Shown: positions 17,097 through 26,474, numbered from the stretch's first letter. The stretch is 64,000 bases of DNA from an uncultured Paracoccaceae bacterium (GCA_947489445.1 CANLDN010000013.1:46722-110721); one strand, 5' to 3'. Program-made: numbers and translations. Notes: generated by a model from the letters alone, not told the origin.

Positions 17097-19031
17097 ATGT
17101 ATCGTATGATGGTTCTTTTCGCCCTGTTGATGGGGCTAGCCCCGGTTGCGCAGGCGCAGGATTTGCAGACAATCCTGCAAACCCACGCGGCAGAGGTTGC
17201 TGATCCGGGTCGCCGTACCGTGGGGGTCGTTCTGGAGGATTTGGCAGCTTCCAACCTGCCGCAGGTGGCGGCCTTTTTGGAACATTGGCAGGATAAGGCC
17301 GTTTGGCAGCGCGATGATGGCGTCTTTTTTATCGCCAGCGAAACCGGCGGCGACCTGACATTAACGGATGTGGACACCGGCGCTGAAACTGTGGCACCAA
17401 AGGCCGGTTTTACCCAGCTCAAACCCAATGGCGGCGTGCGCCGGGTCATCGCGACAGCACTTGTCCAGTTTCAACTGACAGATCCTGATCTTACCCGACG
17501 CGAAACCGCCGTCGCCTCCATCGCGCGCAGGCCAGAGGCCGCGCAGCTGGTACCGCTTCTGGCCTCCATCGAGGCAGAAACTGACGCTGCCCTGCGTGCA
17601 CGCAAGGTGCAATTGGCCAACTTCATGACGGCACGCTTTGCCGATGCCTCCGCAGACCGGATAGCCGCGATCGAAAGCCTGGCCACTGATACCAGTGTCG
17701 AGGCGCGGGCGGTGCTGAACCAAATTCTGAGCACGACACCCGGTTTGGCCGAGAATATACCGGATGACACCAACATTGCGCGGGTGCTGGTTCCGGGCAC
17801 GGACATGTCGCAGGATGCAGCTTATGCGCTTTTGGTTGCGGCTGAGCTGGCCGCACCCCGCACCCCGCCTGCGGCCATTCGCGCAGCGTTAGAGGCCAAT
17901 ATCATAGCCGGGCGTGTCGGTGATGTGCCAGTCGCCCAATTAGATACCAACGCCCAGCGCGAACGTGCGTACGCGCAACTGGCCGCAGCAGGTGACGTTC
18001 CACCGCTTGTGACAGAAATTGACCGCAATGCAGCCTTGGCCAAATTTACCTTCTTCGAAGAATATGAAGAGAATGACCAAGCCGTCACAGATGCGGCTGA
18101 ACGCGCATTGTCCTTGGTCGAAACACGGGTAGCTGTAGGTCAAGCCGCCGACCTTGCTCTTGATGCCCTGTCGCTCGCATCGATCTATTTTCTTGCGGCC
18201 ATCGGCTTGGCCATCACATTCGGCGTTATGCGGGTCATCAATATGGCCCATGGTGAATTCATCATGATGGGTGCCTATACGGGCTATGTCGTACAGCTTT
18301 TCGTGCCCAGCTACACGGCATCCATCATCATCGCCTTGCCGCTGGCCTTTGCCGTCACCTTCGGGGCTGGGGTCGCGATGGAACGGCTGGTGATCCGGCA
18401 CTTGTACCATCGCCCCTTAGAGACACTGCTTGCGACCTTCGGGATTTCCATCGCCCTGCAACAGCTTGCCAAGAACATCTTTGGTACACAGGCACGGCCA
18501 CTCACATCACCAGAATGGCTGGATGGGGCGCTGGTGTTCAGTGATGTCGTACAAATCAGTTATATCCGTATTGCGATCTTTGTGCTGGCGCTGATCTTCC
18601 TTTGCCTGATCCTGTTCGTTCTCAAACGGACCCGTCTGGGATTGGACGTGCGCGCGGTCACCCAGAACCCCGGCATGGCGGCCTCGATGGGTATTAACCC
18701 GGATCGGATCAACATGCTGACCTTCGGGCTGGGGTCGGGCATTGCGGGGATCGCGGGTGTTGCCATCGGGCTTTATGCCAAGGTCACATCGGAAATGGGC
18801 GCAGATTACATCGTGCAATCCTTTATGACCGTGGTCGTCGGCGGGGTTGGCAATGTCTGGGGCACACTGGCGGGGGCATCTCTGATCGGTTTTTTGCAAA
18901 AAGGGATCGAGTGGTTGAACCCGTCCAACACGCTTGCCGCACAAACCTACATGATCCTGTTCATCATCCTGTTCATTCAATTCCGACCCAAGGGTATCGT
19001 CGCCCTCAAAGGTCGGGCGGCAGCGGATTAG
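17097..19031 (+). CDS. urtB: urea ABC transporter permease UrtB
   Basis: 644 residues from ATG 17097, which begins a clear signal peptide (MYRMMVLFALLMGLAPVAQAQ). Residues about 22-340 are a helical periplasmic domain typical of UrtB. The remaining half is a LivH-type permease with multiple membrane segments, including ITFGVMRVINMAHGEFIMMGAY and the exporter-loop motif NPGMAASMGINPDRIN. The frame continues upstream to 17052, but that start would precede the signal peptide and overlap the stem-loop. It forms the channel with UrtC in the inner membrane. Confidence 0.94.
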   Translation: MYRMMVLFALLMGLAPVAQAQDLQTILQTHAAEVADPGRRTVGVVLEDLAASNLPQVAAFLEHWQDKAVWQRDDGVFFIASETGGDLTLTDVDTGAETVAPKAGFTQLKPNGGVRRVIATALVQFQLTDPDLTRRETAVASIARRPEAAQLVPLLASIEAETDAALRARKVQLANFMTARFADASADRIAAIESLATDTSVEARAVLNQILSTTPGLAENIPDDTNIARVLVPGTDMSQDAAYALLVAAELAAPRTPPAAIRAALEANIIAGRVGDVPVAQLDTNAQRERAYAQLAAAGDVPPLVTEIDRNAALAKFTFFEEYEENDQAVTDAAERALSLVETRVAVGQAADLALDALSLASIYFLAAIGLAITFGVMRVINMAHGEFIMMGAYTGYVVQLFVPSYTASIIIALPLAFAVTFGAGVAMERLVIRHLYHRPLETLLATFGISIALQQLAKNIFGTQARPLTSPEWLDGALVFSDVVQISYIRIAIFVLALIFLCLILFVLKRTRLGLDVRAVTQNPGMAASMGINPDRINMLTFGLGSGIAGIAGVAIGLYAKVTSEMGADYIVQSFMTVVVGGVGNVWGTLAGASLIGFLQKGIEWLNPSNTLAAQTYMILFIILFIQFRPKGIVALKGRAAAD

Positions 19032-19071
19032 ACACGTGCTTCTTTTGGCCCAAAATATCCTGGGGAGGTCT

Positions 19072-19090
19072 GGAGGGGTGAAACCCCTCC
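19072..19090 (+). repeat. hairpin within a Rhodobacteraceae-type intergenic motif
   Basis: GGAGGGG-tgaaa-CCCCTCC lies in the 86-base gap between urtB and urtC, directly downstream of a GGCCCAAAATATCCTGGGGA stretch. From memory, this wording is a common dispersed intergenic motif in Rhodobacteraceae genomes. It may be a mobile-type palindrome or attenuate transcription into urtC. Only one copy is seen here. Confidence 0.4.
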
Positions 19091-19117
19091 AACGTGGCGA
19101 CGCCGAAGGCGGCGCAA

Positions 19118-20281
19118 ATGCATAATACATTCATCGCACGCAATCCGTCAGTGCTCTGGTTCCTCTTGTCGCTCAGCATACTTACCGTCGGCGTGACAAT
19201 CCTGTCAGAGGCCGGGATGGGTTTCCTTTCGACCTCTTTCGTCAAGACGCTGGGCAAAACCCTCTGCCTCTGCCTGATCGCCATCGCGATGGATGTGGTC
19301 TGGGGATATTGCGGGATCCTGTCCTTGGGGCATTTCGCCTTTTTCGGGATAGGTGGCTATGCGGTTGGCATGTGGCTGATGTATGCCCGCACCGAGGGGA
19401 TCGTGATTGAAAGCCTGTCATCCCAAGTCATCCCACCCACCCCGCAGGAGATCACCGATGCGATCGGCAACCAGATTTTCGGGGTCGTCGGCAGCTCAGA
19501 TTTCCCGCTGATCTGGGCCTTTGCCGATAGTCTGACCCTGCAATTGCTGATGGTTATTCTTATCCCCGGCCTGCTCGCCCTTGTTTTCGGCTGGTTGGCC
19601 TTTCGCAGCCGGGTGACAGGGGTTTACCTCTCTATCCTCACCCAAGCGATGACCTTGGCGCTGGCGTTGTATCTGTTCCAGAATGACAGCGGATTGCGTG
19701 GCAATAATGGTCTGTCCGGCCTGCAAAACATCCCCGGATTTGAAGACACACCGCAATCGACGATTTCACTGGCGTTCTTTTATGCCTCAGCCGCGGCATT
19801 GGCACTGGGCTATGTCCTTTTTGCCTGGGTTGTATCCGGCAAGATGGGCAGCGTGATCAAAGCGATCCGCGATGATGAGGCGCGGGTGCGGTTTCTGGGC
19901 TATCATGTCGAAAGCTACAAACTGTTCATATTTACTTTAACGGCTATCATCGCGGGTATCGCGGGCGCGCTTTACTATCCGCAGGCCGGCATCATCAACC
20001 CCGCTGAGATCGCACCGATTGCCTCAATCTATCTGGCGGTCTGGGTCGCCATCGGTGGGCGCGGACGACTTTATGGCGCAGTGATCGGGGCGGCTTTTGT
20101 ATCGCTTTTGTCCAGCTGGTTCACTGGCGGTGGGGCGCCGGCCATCAATCTTGGGTTCTACACAATCCAGTGGACGGATTGGTGGCTGGTCCTGCTGGGC
20201 TTTTCATTCGTCGCCGTCACCTTGTTCTTTCCCAAGGGGATCGGCGGGCTGTTCGATTATCTGGTGAGGAAACCGTCATGA
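19118..20281 (+). CDS. urtC: urea ABC transporter permease UrtC
   Basis: 387 residues from ATG 19118 (MHNTFIARNPSVLWFLL). The GTG eight codons earlier overlaps the GC-rich motif and is less likely. LivM-type permease with about ten membrane segments; family motifs are GYCGILSLGHFAFFGIGGYAVG, RSRVTGVYLSILTQAMTLAL and VIKAIRDDEARVRFLGYHVESYK. It partners UrtB in the inner membrane. The last codon overlaps the urtD start (ATGA), so the two are translationally coupled. Confidence 0.94.
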   Translation: MHNTFIARNPSVLWFLLSLSILTVGVTILSEAGMGFLSTSFVKTLGKTLCLCLIAIAMDVVWGYCGILSLGHFAFFGIGGYAVGMWLMYARTEGIVIESLSSQVIPPTPQEITDAIGNQIFGVVGSSDFPLIWAFADSLTLQLLMVILIPGLLALVFGWLAFRSRVTGVYLSILTQAMTLALALYLFQNDSGLRGNNGLSGLQNIPGFEDTPQSTISLAFFYASAAALALGYVLFAWVVSGKMGSVIKAIRDDEARVRFLGYHVESYKLFIFTLTAIIAGIAGALYYPQAGIINPAEIAPIASIYLAVWVAIGGRGRLYGAVIGAAFVSLLSSWFTGGGAPAINLGFYTIQWTDWWLVLLGFSFVAVTLFFPKGIGGLFDYLVRKPS

Positions 20282-21018
20282 GCACGCTCTTGGAAGTCGA
20301 CGGTGTCTCGGTCAGTTTTGATGGCTTCCGTGCCATCAACAACCTGTCCATCCAGATCGGAGAGCCGGAGTTGCGGGCCGTGATCGGCCCCAACGGCGCT
20401 GGCAAGACCACGTTCATGGACATTATCACCGGAAAAACCAAACCGGATGAGGGGCGGGTCACGTGGGGCGACAAGAACATCTCGCTGCTGGGCATGTCCG
20501 AAAGCCAGATCGCGATGGAGGGGATTGGGCGCAAGTTCCAGAAACCCACCGTGTTTGAGGCGCAGACCGTCCGCGAAAACCTCGCCATGGCGCTGCGCAA
20601 TCCGCGCGGACCGTTCGCCGTACTCTTTTATAGGAAAACCAAAGCAGGCGGCCAGCGGATCGAAGAAATCGCGGATGAGGTCGGCCTGACAACTGAACTG
20701 ACCCGGCCTGCGGGCGAGTTGAGCCATGGCCAGAAACAATGGCTCGAAATCGGGATGCTGTTGGCCCAGGACCCGCGCCTATTGCTGGTGGACGAACCCG
20801 CCGCTGGCATGACCACGCAGGAACGCGAACATACAACCGATCTGTTGAAACGCGCGGCAGAAACACGTGCCGTTGTCGTGGTGGAACATGACATGGAGTT
20901 TGTGCGCCGCCTCGACTGCAAAGTGACCGTATTGCACGAAGGGTCGGTCCTGGCCGAAGGGTCGCTTGACCACGTGACCTCTGACCAGACGGTCATTGAT
21001 GTTTATTTGGGGCGCTAG
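20278..21018 (+). CDS. urtD: urea ABC transporter ATP-binding protein UrtD
   Basis: 246 residues. Walker A is GPNGAGKTT, the signature is LSHGQKQWLEIGMLL, and Walker B is LLLVDEPAAGMT. It belongs to the LivG-type ATPase family, with the UrtD-specific reading of the signature (LSHGQKQ). ATG 20278 sits in the ATGA overlap with urtC; the longer in-frame extension only duplicates coding from urtC in another frame. Confidence 0.95.
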   Translation: MSTLLEVDGVSVSFDGFRAINNLSIQIGEPELRAVIGPNGAGKTTFMDIITGKTKPDEGRVTWGDKNISLLGMSESQIAMEGIGRKFQKPTVFEAQTVRENLAMALRNPRGPFAVLFYRKTKAGGQRIEEIADEVGLTTELTRPAGELSHGQKQWLEIGMLLAQDPRLLLVDEPAAGMTTQEREHTTDLLKRAAETRAVVVVEHDMEFVRRLDCKVTVLHEGSVLAEGSLDHVTSDQTVIDVYLGR

Positions 21019-21714
21019 ATGCTGACAGTTGAGAAGCTGACGCTGAAATATGGGCAAAGCCAGATCCTGCATGGGATCGATTTGCAAGCAGCTGTGGGCG
21101 AGGTCACGGCGGTCATGGGCACCAACGGCGTCGGCAAGACCAGCCTGCTCAAGGCCATATCCGGGCGTCACCCCTATTCAAGCGGGAGCTTATCCGTCGA
21201 TGGGCAGCCGTTAGATCACCCTTCTGCCTTTGCTGCAGCCCGTGCGGGTATCGCCTATGTGCCACAAGGTCGCGAGATTTTTCCACTGATGACCGTTGAG
21301 GAGAACCTGCACACCGCCTTTGCCTGCCTGCCAAAAGACGACCACCATATCCCCGATCAGATCTTTCAGCTGTTTCCAGTCCTTTTGGATATGAAGGCGC
21401 GGCGGGGCGGCGATCTGTCGGGCGGGCAACAGCAACAGCTTGCCATTGCGCGTGCCTTGATCACCCGGCCCAAAGTGTTGCTGCTGGACGAACCAACCGA
21501 GGGCATTCAGCCAAATATCATTCAGCAAATCGGGCGCACTATCAGTTTGCTGCGCACACAGGGCAACATGGCTATTGTATTGGTCGAACAGAACTTTGAC
21601 TTTGCTTTTGGGTTGGCCGACCGCTTTGTGGTCATGACACGTGGCGAGGTGAAACGCCGCGCTGATAAGGCAGATGTTACCGCTGATGCAATGCTCGCCG
21701 AACTGGCGCTGTGA
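21019..21714 (+). CDS. urtE: urea ABC transporter ATP-binding protein UrtE
   Basis: 231 residues, LivF-type ATPase. Walker A is GTNGVGKTSLLK, the signature is LSGGQQQQLAIARAL, and Walker B is VLLLDEPTEGIQP. The start follows the urtD stop with no gap. It completes urtABCDE. No urease structural or accessory genes follow; the next gene points the other way, so urea must be handled by enzymes encoded elsewhere. Confidence 0.95.
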   Translation: MLTVEKLTLKYGQSQILHGIDLQAAVGEVTAVMGTNGVGKTSLLKAISGRHPYSSGSLSVDGQPLDHPSAFAAARAGIAYVPQGREIFPLMTVEENLHTAFACLPKDDHHIPDQIFQLFPVLLDMKARRGGDLSGGQQQQLAIARALITRPKVLLLDEPTEGIQPNIIQQIGRTISLLRTQGNMAIVLVEQNFDFAFGLADRFVVMTRGEVKRRADKADVTADAMLAELAL

Positions 21715-21742
21715 CTGCTGAACATGGAGACGAAAAGGTCGG

Positions 21743-22357
21743 TCACAATACATCGTCCAAGGACTTCTTCTCATCAGCATTATTGAACGAAGATCCGAGT
21801 AACTTTAGCACCTCGGCCATTGCATCAAGTTCGTGTCCCTTTGGCAATTCATCGCGTAACGAGCCATCCAGATAGAGGCTGGCAAGGCCATGGGTGGCGC
21901 TCCACGCGAGAACAGCTTCAAGGGGCAAGCGTTGGCCTTTTTCAATGGTCTTCCCTGATCCAGATAATGTGCGGGCCAATCTCTGCATCTGCGCCTGATA
22001 CTGTTCATCAGTTTCATTCAAGAGCTCTTGGCGAAATATCATGCGAAATTCACCCGGATACTGCATGGCAAACTTCAAATACGCGGTCCCAACATCAAGA
22101 AATGGCGCGCGCGCTCCCAGTCCCTCCATCTCACCAGCCATATGCGCGGCCGCGCGGGCGGCAAAGGCGGTCAGCAGGTCCTTCTTGTCGGCAAAGTGGC
22201 GGAACGCTGCGGGATGGCTGACACCTACCCGTCGCGCCGCTCCACGAACAGACACGCTCTCTACACCCGCTTCTTCGACCATCGTTCCTACAGCATCGAG
22301 AAGTGCCGCACGCAAATCACCGTGATGGTATGGTCGTTTCTTTGATGGTTCGGTCAT
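21743..22357 (-). CDS. TetR-family transcriptional regulator
   Basis: 204 residues from ATG 22357. The N-terminus (KKRPYHHGDLRAALLDAVGTM then VRGAARRVGVSHPAAFRHFADKKDLL, residues 8-55) is a classic TetR helix-turn-helix. The C-terminal half contains the WHG-type ligand domain signature (EYPG-like QYPGEFRMIFR, then ATHGLASLYLDG). The frame continues upstream to 22636, but that stretch overlaps the divergent gene and lacks homology. It lies back to back with a small membrane protein gene, its most likely target. Confidence 0.88.
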   Translation of the reverse strand: MTEPSKKRPYHHGDLRAALLDAVGTMVEEAGVESVSVRGAARRVGVSHPAAFRHFADKKDLLTAFAARAAAHMAGEMEGLGARAPFLDVGTAYLKFAMQYPGEFRMIFRQELLNETDEQYQAQMQRLARTLSGSGKTIEKGQRLPLEAVLAWSATHGLASLYLDGSLRDELPKGHELDAMAEVLKLLGSSFNNADEKKSLDDVL

Positions 22358-22395
22358 AATGTTACCTCCGGAAACATCTTGCCAGTGCAAGTCGA

Positions 22396-22418
22396 TTACC
22401 TTATGTAACCAGCGGTAA
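22396..22418. promoter_or_regulatory. candidate TetR operator
   Basis: TTACC-N13-GGTAA, an inverted repeat in the 85-base gap between the divergent TetR gene and the membrane-protein gene. Related GTTACC and GTAACC pieces lie close by. The position suits auto-regulation by the adjacent TetR protein. Confidence 0.4.
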
Positions 22419-22442
22419 CACAAGCTGCCGGGAATGTGAAAG

Positions 22443-22835
22443 ATGGAAGGTGTATTTGCGTTAAGAGTGATGTATGCTGCTGCCGTTCTCGGCGCTGGAG
22501 CAGTCGGCGCATTGACGCTTTTCGCGCCACAGATGGCCACGCGATACGTGTTTTTCAGCGCCGCGACCGTTGATCCGTTTCTTCGCATTCTTGGCGCTGT
22601 GTGGCTGTCGCTGGGGCTTGTTGCAACAATGGGCATTTTGAAGCCGACGGATTTTGTATCCGTGCTATTAATCCAAATCGTCTATAAATCCGCGTGGCTT
22701 ACAATAGTCGCCTATCCGGCAATCTTTCGGGGCAATCGAGATGTCGGTCTTTTGTTTTTTGCGGGGCTTTTCACCGTTTGGGTTATCGCGCTCTGGTTCG
22801 TGGTCCCTTTCGCCGAAATTTTCGCGGCGGCTTGA
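22443..22835 (+). CDS. small integral membrane protein (four predicted helices)
   Basis: 130 residues with four hydrophobic segments (about 5-28, 45-65, 70-92 and 100-125) and few charged residues. It resembles the DUF4345-type family in size and layout, but I cannot fix the assignment. It is divergent from the TetR gene with a shared 85-base control region, so probably repressed by it. Function unknown. Confidence 0.65.
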   Translation: MEGVFALRVMYAAAVLGAGAVGALTLFAPQMATRYVFFSAATVDPFLRILGAVWLSLGLVATMGILKPTDFVSVLLIQIVYKSAWLTIVAYPAIFRGNRDVGLLFFAGLFTVWVIALWFVVPFAEIFAAA

Positions 22836-22941
22836 GCTATCGGCAAATCCAAGGCAGCCTTTCATACGCGTCGCGGCATTCTGTATTTTGGGATCGAAGC
22901 CGACCTTGATCGGCCTGTGACCCCAGACATCCCGATGCGTC

Positions 22942-23847
22942 CTATTCCAATCGCGCCGGAAACCCGTCTGCGCGCAGATCGGTCTGCAACAAATCCTCAA
23001 GCAATTTCACAATCATCGGCGATTGCGCATCACCGCCATAAGCGGCACGCGCCGCGCGATAGGTCTGCTGCGTCGCTGCGGCCAGATCAAGCGGCACCTC
23101 AAATTCCTGCCCAAAATCCATAGCAAATCCTAGGTCCTTTAGGGCCAGATCAATGTTGAAGGCCACGTCGTAGGAACCATTCAGCACCAGCGCCCCTTCG
23201 GTTTCATGCACAAAGGAATTGCCCGACGATGCCTTGATCGCGTGCCATGCCTGACCAAGGTCAAGCCCGCCGCGCCTGGCCAGCATCAGCGCCTCGCCAC
23301 AAGCCTTCAGATGAATGAAGGCCAGCATATTGGTGATCACTTTGATGATCGATGCAGACCCCAATGGACCCATGTGAAACACCTGATCACCCATCGCCTG
23401 CAGCGCGGGCAGATGTAGATCAAACATGTCCTTATCGCCACCAGCCAGCATGGTGATCTTGCCTTGGGCGGCCAGATGGACACCGCCCGTCACCGGAAGC
23501 TCCATCATGCGGATGTTATGGGATGCGGCCTTGGCTGACAGGCGATGCACGTCGTCACGGCTGACGGTCGACATCTCGATCCAATGCGCATCGACCTTGG
23601 CGGCGGGTAAGATGGCATCAAGCACATGCTCTGAAATGGCGGGCGATGGCAGGCAGGTGATGATATGGTCGACCTGACGCGCGACTATGGCCGGATCATC
23701 AGCCCAGCTTGCCCCAAGCGCCAGCAAGGGTTCGGCCGCGGACTTATCAATGTCAGTGACCGTCACCGAGAACCCGGCCCGCAACAGGCAAGCCGCACAA
23801 TTGGCACCCAGATTGCCAAGCCCGATATAGCCGTAATGCATGGGCAT
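22942..23847 (-). CDS. beta-hydroxyacid dehydrogenase (3-hydroxyisobutyrate/6-phosphogluconate dehydrogenase family)
   Basis: 301 residues. The NAD(P)-binding GYIGLGNLG is at the N-terminus, the substrate-binding segment ELPVTGGVHLAAQGKITMLAGG lies near 128-150, and the catalytic Lys is in SIIKVITNML (about 170). It oxidises a beta-hydroxy acid or reduces the corresponding semialdehyde; the exact substrate is not readable. It starts 3 bases after the methyltransferase stop, so the two are co-transcribed and probably act in one catabolic pathway. A second in-frame ATG two codons later is equally possible. Confidence 0.88.
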   Translation of the reverse strand: MPMHYGYIGLGNLGANCAACLLRAGFSVTVTDIDKSAAEPLLALGASWADDPAIVARQVDHIITCLPSPAISEHVLDAILPAAKVDAHWIEMSTVSRDDVHRLSAKAASHNIRMMELPVTGGVHLAAQGKITMLAGGDKDMFDLHLPALQAMGDQVFHMGPLGSASIIKVITNMLAFIHLKACGEALMLARRGGLDLGQAWHAIKASSGNSFVHETEGALVLNGSYDVAFNIDLALKDLGFAMDFGQEFEVPLDLAAATQQTYRAARAAYGGDAQSPMIVKLLEDLLQTDLRADGFPARLE

Positions 23848-23850
23848 CCC

Positions 23851-25389
23851 CTATTGAAAATAAATGTTGTGATCAGCCCGGATTGCTTGATCAAGCGCCG
23901 GGTCGATCTGGATTTCCGCCTTGGCCAGTATGTCGTTTTTGCGTTCAATCGCCTTGTCGAGCAGCATGGGCCGGTCGGCCTCGCCCCATTCCTTCGGGCT
24001 CATCCGGTTGCCCAGGGTGGGGTAGATGTATTCTGTTTGCATCAAGTGCAGGGTCTGGTCGGAGCCGAGATAGTGACCAGGACCACCCATGCAAACCGCT
24101 TTCATGGCCTCAATCGATGTACTGTCTTCTGTCACGTCGATGCCGCGCACGCAGCGTAACACCTGCCCCAGAATGTCGTCACCAAGCACGAGCGATTCAA
24201 GGCAAAACCCCAACAGCGACGCATGCATGCCAACGGATTCGTAGACCATATTCAGCCCTGACAAACCGGCCAAAACATTGGTGATCCCCTGCTCCCAACC
24301 TGCCTGCATATCTGGCAATTTGCTGTCGGAAATCCCCGCCGCAGCACCCCCCGGCAGATCGTAGAACCGGTGCATCTGGGCACAGCCCGCCGTCAGCAAT
24401 GCCTGTTCAGCCGATCCGCCCGACATCGCCCCGGTGCGCAGATCTGACACGAAAGGCCATGTGCCAAAAACCGCCGGATGACCGGGAGCCAGCGCATTGA
24501 CATAAACAACACCCGCCAGACATTCAGCAACCGCCTGCACGATGGCCAAAGCGATAGGCGCAGGGGCGGTGGCGCCGGCTTGTCCGGCTGACAGAAGCAG
24601 GACCGGCATACCCGCGCGAACGCAATGCTCCATCGCGATGCAACTTTCCTCGGCAAACTTCATCGGCGGGACAACGAAACAATTGGAGTTGGAAATAAAC
24701 GGACGTGCGCGCCATGCGGCCTCTCCGCCTGCGATGCGGTGGATCAGTTCAAGGCCGGGGGCCACGTGATCGGGTTCACTGAACGACGTGCCGATATGCT
24801 TGGTCGTTCCGGCGCAGCAGGCATAGATGGTGTTCAGGTCCATCTCCAGATTGTCGGTCACGTCGCGGGCGACCATGGCCCGCTGGAAGAAATGCACGTT
24901 ATCCAGCGCATGGGTGATCTTGGCCGCATCATGCAGATCTTGCGCAGTCGAATCCCGATAAGTGTTGGTTTCAAGATCAACAATATGCACAGCCGCCCCC
25001 GCGGTACCGAAATGCACATTCGAACCGGTCAGATGCAGGTCATATTGCGGATCACGTCCATGCAGGGTGATGTTGCGCGCAGCCTTGACCAGCATGTCCT
25101 CAACCAGCGCGCGTGGAAAACGAAGGCGACCATCATCGCCAAGGATGGCACCCGCATCGGTCATGATCTGCACGCCAGACGGCGGGGCCTGCGATAGCCC
25201 GATCTGTTCGAGCGCATCAAGCGCTGCTGCGTGAATCCGGGCGACGCTCGCCTCACTCAACGGTTTGTACTGACCACCGGTCAAACCGGGACGAACGGGC
25301 CGCATGTCTGCCGACAAAGGTGCGTTGCGCAAGGCAACCCGTGCCGCACGACCCCCGCTGCGTGATCGGGTCTGAATGACATCAGGCAT
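23851..25389 (-). CDS. MttB-family methyltransferase (non-pyrrolysine)
   Basis: 512 residues from ATG 25389, with a GGAGG-type ribosome site just upstream. It belongs to the trimethylamine/quaternary-amine:corrinoid methyltransferase family; typical segments are YKPLSEASVARIHAAALDALEQIG, HFGTAGAAVHIVD and the glycine-rich DLPGGAAAGISDSKLPDMQAGWEQ. No in-frame internal TAG is present; the only amber codon is the terminal stop, so this is a member without pyrrolysine. Characterised relatives act on glycine betaine, proline betaine or carnitine. No corrinoid protein gene is nearby. LysR control from the divergent gene is likely. Confidence 0.88.
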   Translation of the reverse strand: MPDVIQTRSRSGGRAARVALRNAPLSADMRPVRPGLTGGQYKPLSEASVARIHAAALDALEQIGLSQAPPSGVQIMTDAGAILGDDGRLRFPRALVEDMLVKAARNITLHGRDPQYDLHLTGSNVHFGTAGAAVHIVDLETNTYRDSTAQDLHDAAKITHALDNVHFFQRAMVARDVTDNLEMDLNTIYACCAGTTKHIGTSFSEPDHVAPGLELIHRIAGGEAAWRARPFISNSNCFVVPPMKFAEESCIAMEHCVRAGMPVLLLSAGQAGATAPAPIALAIVQAVAECLAGVVYVNALAPGHPAVFGTWPFVSDLRTGAMSGGSAEQALLTAGCAQMHRFYDLPGGAAAGISDSKLPDMQAGWEQGITNVLAGLSGLNMVYESVGMHASLLGFCLESLVLGDDILGQVLRCVRGIDVTEDSTSIEAMKAVCMGGPGHYLGSDQTLHLMQTEYIYPTLGNRMSPKEWGEADRPMLLDKAIERKNDILAKAEIQIDPALDQAIRADHNIYFQ

Positions 25390-25435
25390 GGTATCTCCTC
25401 CCGTTCGACTGAAACAAAGTATTGCGCTGGACAGC

Positions 25436-25456
25436 AAGCAGTTCAATTTGCTGCTT
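25436..25456. promoter_or_regulatory. candidate LysR-type binding site
   Basis: AAGCAG-N9-CTGCTT, a perfect 6-base interrupted dyad of about the size expected for a LysR box, in the 112-base gap between the methyltransferase and LysR genes. A second dyad, ATCGG-N5-CCGAT, lies at 25469-25483 nearer the LysR start. Confidence 0.45.
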
Positions 25457-25501
25457 CATGCAATATTGATCGGATTAGCCGATTAGGGCAGTCTGCTACT
25501 T

Positions 25502-26401
25502 ATGCAGCTGGAACTGATCGAAACCTTTCTGGATCTTTGCGAAACCCGCAGCTTTAACCGTACTGCGGAACGCCTGCGCGTCACCCAATCGACCATATCG
25601 GGTCGGATCAAGGCGCTAGAAGCCATCATTGGTCGTCGTCTTTTTCAACGCTCCCGCGCAGGGACCGCTTTGACGACCGAAGGGTTGCGGTTTGAGCCGC
25701 ATGCGCGCAGCATGCGCCATAGCTGGATCACCGCGTTAAATGCCACCCGGGATGTGGGCATGTCCGGTGTGACCATGCGTATCGGCCTGCAACATGATCT
25801 GGTCAGTATTCAGATTGACCGCCTGATCAGCGGATTTCGCGAGGCGCTGCCCGACACACATATTTATGTTGAAGCGGATTATTCGATGCAGATGTGCGCT
25901 GATCTTGTGTCGGGCGCGCAAGATATCGCAGTGCTTTATTCGCCGCAGACCCATGCTGATATTCACTTCGAAACGCTGGGCGAAGTGGCTTATATGATGG
26001 TGTCGACAACCGCTGATCGCCTGGCGGATGTATCAGCAGACAGCTATATTCTGGCCAATTATGCCCCATCTTTCGCCCATACCCATGCCGCCATATTGCC
26101 GGATCTGACCAATGTATCGCTCTCTATCGGTCAAAATGGGGCGATGGTGGATTTGCTGACCTCATTGTCAGGCACGGCTTACGTGTTGCGCCATTCCGCA
26201 ACAGCATTGGTGCGTGCCGGATCATGTCGACATGTTCAGGACGCGCCGGTGATTACCCAGCCTGTCTTTGCCGGGGTGAACCGACGTAACCATCACAGGG
26301 CCGCCTATCGGAAGCTGCTGCAAATATTGCGGCAGCAATATGCTGGCGCACATATGCGTCCGTCACGATCACAAGTGGCATCAAAGCCCTTTATTCACTG
26401 A
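25502..26401 (+). CDS. LysR-family transcriptional regulator
   Basis: 299 residues. The N-terminal winged helix-turn-helix is LELIETFLDLCETRSFNRTAERLRVTQSTISGRIKALE (4-41), followed by the LysR linker (GRRLFQRSRAGTALTTEG) and a substrate-binding domain from about 88. It is divergent from the methyltransferase-dehydrogenase pair and so probably their activator, with the substrate or product as co-inducer. Confidence 0.9.
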   Translation: MQLELIETFLDLCETRSFNRTAERLRVTQSTISGRIKALEAIIGRRLFQRSRAGTALTTEGLRFEPHARSMRHSWITALNATRDVGMSGVTMRIGLQHDLVSIQIDRLISGFREALPDTHIYVEADYSMQMCADLVSGAQDIAVLYSPQTHADIHFETLGEVAYMMVSTTADRLADVSADSYILANYAPSFAHTHAAILPDLTNVSLSIGQNGAMVDLLTSLSGTAYVLRHSATALVRAGSCRHVQDAPVITQPVFAGVNRRNHHRAAYRKLLQILRQQYAGAHMRPSRSQVASKPFIH

Positions 26402-26474
26402 AAACCGCTTGACCTTTTGCCCCCCGACAGGTTGAACAACCTTCAGATTTTCATTCGAATACGGGCGGTTTCAC

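Noticed and set aside
23851..25389. Pyrrolysine-containing trimethylamine methyltransferase
   Set aside because: No in-frame internal TAG; the only amber codon is the terminal stop.
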